A stretch of DNA of 9,842 bases from positions 1 to 9,842 of the forward strand of contig JAGAYB010000095.1 of NCBI GenBank assembly GCA_017940705.1. The letters run 5' to 3'. Below the pieces are notes generated by a model. That model was not told the DNA's origin. It did no database searches and saw nothing but the letters and a program-made list of their open reading frames with translations. The first letter of the stretch is position 1. Each line of letters begins with the position of its first letter. Below are positions 1-4,597 of the stretch, piece by piece. Position numbers and translations under genes: made by a program. Source of the DNA: Selenomonas sp. GTDB lineage: Bacteria; Bacillota_C; Negativicutes; Selenomonadales; Selenomonadaceae.

Positions 1-342
1 CCCGCCCTTGTAGCCCTTGCGCTGAATGATGACGGCTTCGAAGTAATCGTCCTCGCGGACTTCGCCCTCGCGCTCCGCCTTGGCACGCACTTCAATGCCG
101 TCATATTGCTCGTAGGGCAGCTGGCTGCGGCAGATGGCATCCATGATGGTCGCACACTGCTTGCCTTCATTGTAGAAGCGCAGCTTCTTGGACAAAACAA
201 GGCTGTTTTCATCCTTGCTCAAGAGTTCCACCGGGCTGCTTGCATCCACGCGGATGTCTTCCGTGCCCAGATAGGACAAAAAGAGTCTCGTCACGCAGAT
301 GACAATCAGGATGACGAGTAACACTATGGTCAAAAAACTCAC
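1..342 (-). CDS. Membrane-anchored protein of unknown function (3' end outside window)
   Basis: I do not recognise this protein. The frame is open from a GTG at 342-340 to the window edge, giving 114 visible residues. A GGGAGG-type ribosome binding site 7-8 nt upstream supports the GTG, and no ATG lies nearby. Residues about 4-23 form one hydrophobic segment rich in I, L and V, followed by a soluble, charged and acidic domain. This predicts a single N-terminal membrane anchor, or an uncleaved signal, with the rest on one side of the membrane. The gene starts 26 nt after the thioesterase stop on the same strand with no terminator between, so the two are probably co-transcribed. No catalytic motif was visible, and the C-terminal part is missing. 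The reading frame is secure; the function is unknown. Confidence 0.75.
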   Translation of the reverse strand, partial: MSFLTIVLLVILIVICVTRLFLSYLGTEDIRVDASSPVELLSKDENSLVLSKKLRFYNEGKQCATIMDAICRSQLPYEQYDGIEVRAKAEREGEVREDDYFEAVIIQRKGYKGG

Positions 343-368
343 GATAATTCCTCCCTAGAATTCCCTGT

Positions 369-815
369 TTATTTTTCTTTATTTTGCGCCTCTGCCGCTG
401 CTTTTTCTTTTTCCATAGCAGCCTGCAGACGCGTAAGATACTTTTCCGGCAGACGGGTGATATGGCCCGTCTCCTTGCTGGTGTAGACGTTCTGGGATTT
501 GCCCGTCACCAGCACTTCCCCGGTCTCCTTCCGCAAGATGCGGTATTTGAAACACATCTTGACCTTGGTAAGAGCCGTAGCCGTGGTTTCAATGATGAGG
601 TTATCATCAAACTTGCCCGGAGAAACGTATTTGGCGCTGATGTCCGTAATGGGGAACACATAGCCGTCATCCATCATTTCCGTAAGCGTAATGCCAATCT
701 CGCGCAGGTAGGCCACGCGGCCGATTTCAAACCAGCGGATGTAGTTGGCGTGATGAACCACCGCCATGGCGTCCGTGTCGTAGAAGTTTACATGATGTTC
801 GATATTTACTGGCAC
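369..815 (-). CDS. Hotdog-fold acyl-CoA thioesterase (YbgC/4-hydroxybenzoyl-CoA thioesterase family)
   Basis: The 148-residue product matches the usual size of single-domain hotdog thioesterases, which hydrolyse acyl-CoA (or acyl-ACP) thioesters in the cytoplasm. The N-terminal block FYDTDAMAVVHHANYIRWFE (residues 11-30) is the family signature. Asp15 is in the position of the catalytic Asp, and the following His-Ala-Asn-Tyr starts the long central helix. The middle holds the beta-strands typical of the fold. The last 20 or so residues form a Lys/Glu/Ala-rich charged tail that is probably not part of the fold. The start is GTG at 815, with an AAGGAGG site 7 nt upstream. The gene lies 76 nt downstream of murI and just ahead of the partial membrane protein, with which it likely forms an operon. 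The exact substrate cannot be read from sequence; short-chain or aromatic acyl-CoA are both possible. Confidence 0.88.
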   Translation of the reverse strand: MPVNIEHHVNFYDTDAMAVVHHANYIRWFEIGRVAYLREIGITLTEMMDDGYVFPITDISAKYVSPGKFDDNLIIETTATALTKVKMCFKYRILRKETGEVLVTGKSQNVYTSKETGHITRLPEKYLTRLQAAMEKEKAAAEAQNKEK

Positions 816-845
816 AAGAATTCCTCCTTAACACTTTACGCACAA

Positions 846-874
846 TGTATAGACTAGAACAAAAACACCGTAAA
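846..874 (-). promoter_or_regulatory. Possible sigma-70 promoter for the thioesterase operon
   Basis: On the minus strand TTTACG (869-874) and TATACA (846-851) are separated by 17 nt, each matching 4 of 6 consensus bases. A second -35-like TTGACT overlaps at 874-879. The elements sit between the murI stop and the thioesterase ribosome binding site. No terminator hairpin is visible after murI, so read-through from murI is an alternative. Confidence 0.35.
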
Positions 875-891
875 GTCAAGTTATGAATGCC

Positions 892-1671
892 TTAAATCCG
901 GTACATCTTCTCCAGCCGGGAAAGGCAGTTTTCCAGCCGTTCCAGCTCCACCACATCCGTGACCTGACGGCCGGAGTAAAAGTACGTGACCGTCTGGGGA
1001 TTGTGCTCCAGCTGATTGCGCTCCTTGAGGCGGCGGATAAGTTCCCGCACCGTGCCCTCATTGCCGTCCACAAACTGCACATTGTCCGGCAAAAGTTCCC
1101 GCAAGGTGTCCTTGAAGTAGTTGAAGTGCGTGCAGCCCAATACCAGCGAGGAGTATTTGCCCAAGTCAAATTGCGATAGTTCCCCCCGCAGGTAATCCGT
1201 CACCGCCGGAGAATTGAACTCCTGCCGCTCGGCAAAGGTCACCAGCTGCGGCAGGGCTAATCTATCCACCAGATGGTCCTTATCCACCTTTTCAATCAAA
1301 AGTTCCATCTTGCGCCCCTTTACGGTAATGGGCGTTGCCGTCACCAGCACGCGTTTCGTGCCGTCCATATCCAGCGCTTTCTTGGCCGCCGGCTCCATGC
1401 CGATAATGGGCAAATCATAACGGCGGCGCATCTCCGCCACCGCCACCGAGGTTGCCGTATTGCAGGCCACCACAATGGCCTTTACATCCTGTTTCAATAA
1501 GAAGTCAAAGGCCTCGCCCACAAATCTTTGCACATCCTCCGTGCTCTTGGTGCCGTAAGGAACATTATCCTCATCGGCATAGAATATAAACTCCTCATGG
1601 GGCAGAACCTTCATAGCATGATGCAGTACCGAAAGGCCTCCCATGCCGGAATCAAAAAAGGCAATTTTCAA
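892..1671 (-). CDS. murI: Glutamate racemase
   Basis: MurI interconverts L- and D-glutamate without a cofactor in the cytoplasm, supplying D-Glu for peptidoglycan. The N-terminal FFDSGMGGLSV carries the catalytic Asp (residue 7 of the form chosen here). The two-base mechanism cysteines are present in VACNTATS (Cys70) and LGCTHF (Cys180). The chosen form has 259 residues, normal for the family. The frame also allows a TTG three codons upstream (1680), but its AGGAG site would touch the start codon. The second TTG at 1671 has AGGAG (1681-1685) 9 nt upstream and gives the conventional start MKIAFFDSG, so 1671 is preferred. A good promoter lies at 1716-1744, and the gene is separated from the accessory pair by a terminator. 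The thioesterase gene follows on the same strand. Confidence 0.95.
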   Translation of the reverse strand: MKIAFFDSGMGGLSVLHHAMKVLPHEEFIFYADEDNVPYGTKSTEDVQRFVGEAFDFLLKQDVKAIVVACNTATSVAVAEMRRRYDLPIIGMEPAAKKALDMDGTKRVLVTATPITVKGRKMELLIEKVDKDHLVDRLALPQLVTFAERQEFNSPAVTDYLRGELSQFDLGKYSSLVLGCTHFNYFKDTLRELLPDNVQFVDGNEGTVRELIRRLKERNQLEHNPQTVTYFYSGRQVTDVVELERLENCLSRLEKMYRI

Positions 1672-1715
1672 CGCCCTCAACTCCTAAATGCTACTTTAAT
1701 ATAACAACGTATGAT

Positions 1716-1744
1716 AGTATAACGCAAAGAACATCTTTTGACAA
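1716..1744 (-). promoter_or_regulatory. Sigma-70 promoter of murI
   Basis: On the minus strand TTGTCA (1739-1744) and TATACT (1716-1721) are separated by exactly 17 nt, each matching 5 of 6 consensus bases. The predicted start of transcription leaves a short leader of about 35-40 nt before the murI TTG. The promoter lies just downstream of the terminator that ends the preceding transcript. Confidence 0.7.
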
Positions 1745-1756
1745 GGTCACAAAATA

Positions 1757-1781
1757 CCCTCCCCCGCTTCGCGAGGGAGGG
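1757..1781 (-). terminator. Intrinsic terminator after the AT-rich accessory pair
   Basis: The arms CCCTCCC and GGGAGGG pair over 7 bp, and an inner CGC/GCG extends the stem after one mismatch, leaving a 3-nt loop. On the minus strand the hairpin is followed by TATTTTG. It lies 25 nt after the stop of the secreted-protein gene and upstream of the murI promoter, so it insulates murI. The T tract is modest. Confidence 0.7.
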
Positions 1782-1806
1782 CATTTTACTATTCGGTTAA
1801 TTGTTT

Positions 1807-2556
1807 TTAGTTCCATTTACCATGAATAGAATGTTTCAGGGTATAAGGCGTATTTTCCAGAGCAGGTATCTCACTATCCTCAAAGTGGATATTGCGGTTT
1901 ACAGTTGAGTGCGCCGGCAGATTACCATTCAAATATTCCCGCTTAGTAAACGTGCCCACGGGATTGCCATTGCTGTCCTTCAGAGTCAGCGTGAAATCAA
2001 TATATTCAAAGTAATACCGACGGTCACTATTATTCACCAGCAACACCAGCACATCCGCAACACCTTGACGAGCCATAGCCTTAGCATCGCCACTGATTTC
2101 AACGGTAATGAGTTTGTTATTGCCCAGATTGCCGTTAGCCTGCAAAAAGCATAAGAAAGCTTTCGGGGTAGTATCATAAATATAGCGCTTCATTATCTCA
2201 TGATAATAATCGCCATCATTCCCCTTATCATATACACCATCAGGCATTCCAGAGCCGTATTCCTTGCACACTAGGGTATTTCTCCCCCGAAACTTTCTAA
2301 CAGCATATAGTTCCCCATTATCATACATGGTAAACTCATGGGTGTTGGAATTATAGTCAAAAGTAAAATATTCACTACCACCACTAGTTTTCACAATGTA
2401 CTTACCTTTATCAGATTTATCATTATAATCAAGGATATACGTATCGCCGCTCTTATCGGTAAAATGTATCGCCGCATCCGCCACTGTGGATGAAACCACC
2501 ATAACCAATGCCAACAGCCAAGTCAGTACCATTCCCTTAGTCAATGAGTTTTTCAT
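1807..2556 (-). CDS. Secreted protein of unknown function
   Basis: I do not recognise this 249-residue protein. The first 28-29 residues form a clear Sec signal peptide: Lys near the start, a hydrophobic core (WLLALVMVV) and an ADA cleavage motif. No lipobox cysteine is present. The mature N-terminal half is rich in Tyr, Asp, Asn, Gly and Ser. The C-terminal half (about residues 130-249) alternates hydrophobic and polar residues in a way that suggests a beta-sandwich domain. The ATG at 2556 is preceded by GGGAGG at a 9-nt spacing, and that site lies inside the end of the upstream membrane-protein gene. The stop of that gene is 1 nt before this ATG, so the two are almost certainly co-transcribed and translationally coupled. 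Base composition is lower in GC than in the housekeeping neighbours. It acts outside the cytoplasmic membrane (inference); its function is unknown. Confidence 0.8.
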   Translation of the reverse strand: MKNSLTKGMVLTWLLALVMVVSSTVADAAIHFTDKSGDTYILDYNDKSDKGKYIVKTSGGSEYFTFDYNSNTHEFTMYDNGELYAVRKFRGRNTLVCKEYGSGMPDGVYDKGNDGDYYHEIMKRYIYDTTPKAFLCFLQANGNLGNNKLITVEISGDAKAMARQGVADVLVLLVNNSDRRYYFEYIDFTLTLKDSNGNPVGTFTKREYLNGNLPAHSTVNRNIHFEDSEIPALENTPYTLKHSIHGKWN

Positions 2557-2557
2557 T

Positions 2558-3166
2558 TCAACATTCCTCCCTGTGATTTTCCTTAACTTCTTTTGTTTCT
2601 ATAGCTTCATGGGTAGCGCTTTTTGCAATACCCGAAACTTCCTTAAGCTTTGCACAAATCCCGTAAACAAACATACCTGTAAGTATTGGTGTTCCAAAAT
2701 TGTCCATAATATTTTGGGCATATTCATAGTGCTCAGTTACGTAGTTTACATATCCTCTAGTTACAGAATAATTATCGAAAATACTAGTACATCCCCAAAT
2801 AAACAGGGCACCCCCCGATATACAAATATATTTACAATACTTATTCCCATCTATTGCTTCTGCCTCTTGTAAATATGCCACAGCTACAGCTGCAAACATA
2901 TTGGTATAAATTGACTTCAGCCAATCTATACCAGTTAGGAATAGATTATGCACAACAAAAACACTACACCACGACAACAGGATTAAAGTGAACAGTAATT
3001 TGTATTTCCTGTACTTTTTTTCTACTATCCAATAATCTCCCGGGCATAACGACCGAAATTCTTTTAACATTGCCCGAAAAATAACTCTTTCAATAAGGAA
3101 ATACAAAAATATGAATAATCCCACAGAATAAAATAAAAACATAAGGCTTTGTTCCAGTGTTCTCAC
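2558..3166 (-). CDS. Multipass membrane protein of unknown function
   Basis: I do not recognise this 202-residue protein. Hydrophobic segments at about residues 8-25, 57-77, 113-130 and 155-171, with a weaker one near 86-99, predict four or five membrane spans. The first loop is strongly basic (KKYRKYK), which suggests that it faces the cytoplasm. The C-terminal 30 residues are charged and soluble. The start is GTG at 3166, with GGAG about 7 nt upstream; an internal ATG at codon 9 would cut into the first span. The gene is distinctly AT-rich: 21 of 60 bases are G or C at 2701-2760, against 45 of 60 at 6121-6180 in the serine dehydratase gene. This points to a different origin. It is followed after 1 nt by the secreted-protein gene. 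The reading frame is secure through its promoter, start site and coupling. Confidence 0.75.
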   Translation of the reverse strand: MRTLEQSLMFLFYSVGLFIFLYFLIERVIFRAMLKEFRSLCPGDYWIVEKKYRKYKLLFTLILLSWCSVFVVHNLFLTGIDWLKSIYTNMFAAVAVAYLQEAEAIDGNKYCKYICISGGALFIWGCTSIFDNYSVTRGYVNYVTEHYEYAQNIMDNFGTPILTGMFVYGICAKLKEVSGIAKSATHEAIETKEVKENHREEC

Positions 3167-3209
3167 ATGTGTCTCCGTATTATTTCATATTTCAATATAC
3201 TTTTTCCCT

Positions 3210-3237
3210 ATCCTATCACATTGTCCCCCCCTGTCAA
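3210..3237 (-). promoter_or_regulatory. Promoter of the AT-rich accessory pair
   Basis: On the minus strand a perfect TTGACA (3232-3237) is followed after 16 nt by TAGGAT (3210-3215, 4 of 6). The spacer begins with a run of seven G. The promoter lies about 45 nt upstream of the GTG start of the membrane protein and diverges from the tRNA-Ser promoter. The stretch between the two promoters (3238-3326) holds nothing recognisable. Confidence 0.55.
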
Positions 3238-3326
3238 TCATCATTCCACCATCAAAAGACAATCTCTTTTCCCCTGCAAGAACTATTATTTGTGTCTTTG
3301 TTCAATGCAATCTACTCACTTTTTCC

Positions 3327-3356
3327 TTGACAGCCAAGCCCCCCTAATGCTATGCT
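3327..3356 (+). promoter_or_regulatory. Promoter of the tRNA-Ser operon
   Basis: A perfect TTGACA (3327-3332) is followed after 18 nt by TATGCT (3351-3356). A TG one base before the -10 gives an extended -10 element. Initiation near 3363 would leave a leader of only about 10 nt before the first tRNA. Confidence 0.65.
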
Positions 3357-3371
3357 TATACTGTTTGTTAT

Positions 3372-3460
3372 GGAGAGGTACTCAAGTGGTTGAAGAGTCC
3401 GGTCTTGAAAACCGGTAGGCTGTAACAGGTGCGTGGGTTCGAATCCCACCCTCTCCGCCA
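3372..3460 (+). tRNA. tRNA-Ser(UGA)
   Basis: The acceptor arms GGAGAGG (3372-3378) and CCTCTCC (3450-3456) pair fully, followed by discriminator G and an encoded CCA. The anticodon stem CCGGT/ACCGG encloses the loop CTTGAAA, so the anticodon is TGA (3406-3408), reading UCA and related serine codons. The long variable arm and the GGGTTCGAATCCC T arm are those of a class II serine tRNA. It is separated by only 4 nt from the next tRNA and is co-transcribed with it. Confidence 0.97.
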
Positions 3461-3464
3461 TAAC

Positions 3465-3555
3465 GGAGTGGTACTCAAGAGGCTGAAGAGGACGGTTTGC
3501 TAAATCGTTAGGCTGGGTAACCGGTGCGGAGGTTCGAATCCTCTCCACTCCGCCA
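3465..3555 (+). tRNA. tRNA-Ser(GCU)
   Basis: GGAGTGG (3465-3471) pairs with CCACTCC (3545-3551), followed by G and an encoded CCA. The anticodon stem ACGGT/ATCGT encloses TTGCTAA, so the anticodon is GCT (3499-3501), reading AGC and AGU. The long variable arm is typical of serine tRNAs. It forms a two-gene operon with tRNA-Ser(UGA) and is followed by a strong terminator. Confidence 0.97.
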
Positions 3556-3567
3556 CTTTGAATTTTT

Positions 3568-3595
3568 AGAGCTGCAAATCTTGCGGCTCTTTTTT
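3568..3595 (+). terminator. Intrinsic terminator of the tRNA-Ser operon
   Basis: AGAGCTGCAA (3568-3577) pairs with TTGCGGCTCT (3581-3590) over 10 bp with one G-T wobble, around the 3-nt loop ATC. The stem is followed by TTTTT. It lies 13 nt after the tRNA-Ser(GCU) CCA end. Confidence 0.92.
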
Positions 3596-3633
3596 GTTTC
3601 CCTGAACGCGTTCCACGGACATCACAGGTATGC

Positions 3634-3661
3634 AAAAAAGGCTCCGCAAACGCGAAGCCTT
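3634..3661 (-). terminator. Intrinsic terminator of the tRNA-Thr operon
   Basis: On the minus strand AAGGCTTCGC pairs with GCGGAGCCTT over 10 bp with one wobble and a 4-nt loop, then runs into a T tract. It starts 9 nt beyond the CCA end of the distal tRNA-Thr. It faces the tRNA-Ser terminator, so the two tRNA operons converge on a gap of about 40 nt. Confidence 0.92.
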
Positions 3662-3670
3662 AAATCCCGA

Positions 3671-3746
3671 TGGAGCTGATTATAGGATTCGAACCTACGA
3701 CCTGCTCATTACGAATGAGCTGCTCTACCAACTGAGCTAAATCAGC
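3671..3746 (-). tRNA. tRNA-Thr(CGU), distal copy
   Basis: Read on the minus strand, GCTGATT pairs with AATCAGC, followed by discriminator T and an encoded CCA. The D arm is GCTC/GAGC. The anticodon stem GCTCA/TGAGC encloses TTCGTAA, so the anticodon is CGT (3711-3713), reading ACG. The T loop is TTCGAAT. The length of 76 nt including CCA is standard. It is identical over all 76 nt to the copy at 3756-3831. Confidence 0.97.
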
Positions 3747-3755
3747 AATATAAAA

Positions 3756-3831
3756 TGGAGCTGATTATAGGATTCGAACCTACGACCTGCTCATTACGAA
3801 TGAGCTGCTCTACCAACTGAGCTAAATCAGC
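3756..3831 (-). tRNA. tRNA-Thr(CGU), promoter-proximal copy
   Basis: Base for base identical to the distal copy, with the anticodon at 3796-3798. The two are separated by a 9-nt AT-rich spacer (3747-3755). It is the first gene transcribed from the consensus promoter at 3863-3891. The perfect identity shows a recent tandem duplication or continued gene conversion. Confidence 0.97.
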
Positions 3832-3840
3832 AACGTAGTT

Positions 3841-3877
3841 GCTCTCGCAACCAACACATAATATTATATGCGAGAGC
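3841..3877. promoter_or_regulatory. 9-bp inverted repeat around the tRNA-Thr -10 box
   Basis: GCTCTCGCA (3841-3849) and TGCGAGAGC (3869-3877) are perfect inverted copies 19 nt apart. One arm fills part of the promoter spacer and the other lies in the expected 5' leader, so the dyad brackets the -10 and the start site. It has no T tract and so is not a terminator. It could be an operator, or a chance match. Confidence 0.35.
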
Positions 3878-3891
3878 CTGCTGACTGTCAA
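3863..3891 (-). promoter_or_regulatory. Consensus sigma-70 promoter of the tRNA-Thr operon
   Basis: On the minus strand a perfect TTGACA (3886-3891) and a perfect TATAAT (3863-3868) are separated by 17 nt, an ideal sigma-70 promoter. The -35 begins only about 10 nt after the stop of the secreted-protein gene at 3901. The -10 lies inside a 9-bp dyad (3841-3877). Confidence 0.9.
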
Positions 3892-3900
3892 TCATTTTTT

Positions 3901-4467
3901 TTAAAATCTTTTAAGACCGCACCAGCCGTCCTCGTTATTCCAGAATACCTGAGCGCGCCAATCCATGCGGCCATAGCCGTCATAACTGGTCACGATCAGC
4001 TGCTGGTTCTCGATGGTGGATTTCAGCTGATGCCAGCGGTCGGTACGGAACCCCAGATTAGCAAAGCTGTTCCATGATACATAGGTCGTCCAGACACCGA
4101 TATGTTTGCCTACCAGCCAATAGCCGCAGCTTTTATGGTTCCGGGTAGCGCTGATTTCAAACAGGCGCTTAGCCGGGTCAGTGGTCTCTATAGCCCGGAC
4201 GCTGAACTCCACGCCGCTCTGAATGCCGTCAAAGCTGCTGAAGGACAGGAAATCCTGCTTGCCATCAGCACTCATCAGGCGCAGCACCTTGCCGTCAGAA
4301 ACGAATTTGACCTTGGCACCATCCTGGTCACTGGCCGTCACCGTTTTGCTGCCAATCGTCATCTCCTGACTTACGCCGGTGACGCTCATGGCATCCGCCG
4401 TTGGCGCCCCACAAATAAACAACGATGCTGCCAAAGCACCTGCAAAAGTTTTTACCAATCGATTCAT
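3901..4467 (-). CDS. Small secreted protein of unknown function
   Basis: I do not recognise this 188-residue protein. It starts with a clear Sec signal peptide (basic MNRLVK, hydrophobic core, probable cleavage after ADA at residue 26). The signal-peptide cysteine is not in a lipobox, so a soluble periplasmic or extracellular product is expected. The mature part contains alternating polar and hydrophobic stretches, and its C-terminal half is rich in Trp, Tyr and Asn. Its two cysteines, in HKSCGYW and in DGWCGLKRF, could form a disulfide. The composition resembles a beta-rich fold, but no family motif is identified. The ATG at 4467 is preceded by AGGGG at a longish spacing of about 10 nt. The gene is divergent from the cheB-like gene, and the tRNA-Thr promoter follows directly without a terminator between. 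Confidence 0.72.
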   Translation of the reverse strand: MNRLVKTFAGALAASLFICGAPTADAMSVTGVSQEMTIGSKTVTASDQDGAKVKFVSDGKVLRLMSADGKQDFLSFSSFDGIQSGVEFSVRAIETTDPAKRLFEISATRNHKSCGYWLVGKHIGVWTTYVSWNSFANLGFRTDRWHQLKSTIENQQLIVTSYDGYGRMDWRAQVFWNNEDGWCGLKRF

Positions 4468-4481
4468 AAATGAAACACCCC

Positions 4482-4523
4482 TTATAAATTATCTCTTAAA
4501 TAATATTCAACACTCCTTTCCAT
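4482..4523 (-). CDS. Possible 13-codon leader ORF upstream of the secreted protein
   Basis: A perfect AGGAGG (4527-4532) stands 3 nt before an ATG that opens a 13-codon frame, MERSVEYYLRDNL, ending in TAA 14 nt before the ATG of the secreted-protein gene. The strong ribosome binding site has no other evident use on this strand. The spacing is shorter than ideal, and the peptide has no run of one amino acid that would suggest classical attenuation. It could be a translated leader or a chance arrangement. Confidence 0.3.
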   Translation of the reverse strand: MERSVEYYLRDNL

Positions 4524-4551
4524 ATTCCTCCTACCTATCGCAGTTAAATTA

Positions 4552-4560
4552 TGTTACAAT
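4552..4560 (+). promoter_or_regulatory. Possible extended -10 promoter of the cheB-like gene
   Basis: TGT followed by TACAAT (4555-4560, 5 of 6) forms an extended -10 element. No convincing -35 lies 17 nt upstream. Initiation near 4567 would give a leader of about 30 nt before the ATG at 4598. Confidence 0.42.
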
Positions 4561-4597
4561 GAATTTGTAGAAACAGCATTTGTAAGCGGAGGATTAT

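Larger units (their letters stand above)
3671..3831 (-). repeat. Tandem direct repeat of the 76-bp tRNA-Thr gene
   Basis: Two identical 76-bp units lie 85 bp apart start to start. The 9-nt spacer between them is not repeated as a whole, so the duplicated block is essentially the tRNA gene itself. Confidence 0.95.

Noticed and set aside
833..876. An 8-bp inverted repeat ACTTTACG / CGTAAAGT around the possible thioesterase promoter
   Set aside because: Several 8-bp dyads at this spacing are expected by chance in a window this size, and there is no further support.
3604..3613. A 10-bp perfect palindrome GAACGCGTTC between the two tRNA terminators
   Set aside because: About ten such palindromes are expected by chance in this length of sequence, and no promoter or gene is next to it.
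3312..3635. A 107-residue minus-strand reading frame over the tRNA-Ser genes, containing the phrase RVGFEPTHLLQPTGFQDR
   Set aside because: It is the antisense translation of the two tRNA-Ser genes; such frames are a well-known false protein annotation in many genomes. It also runs through the tRNA terminator.
3372..3831. Integration site (att duplication) of a mobile element at the tRNA island
   Set aside because: No integrase gene and no partial copy of a tRNA 3' end was seen beside the AT-rich cassette; the only tRNA duplication is the complete tRNA-Thr gene.
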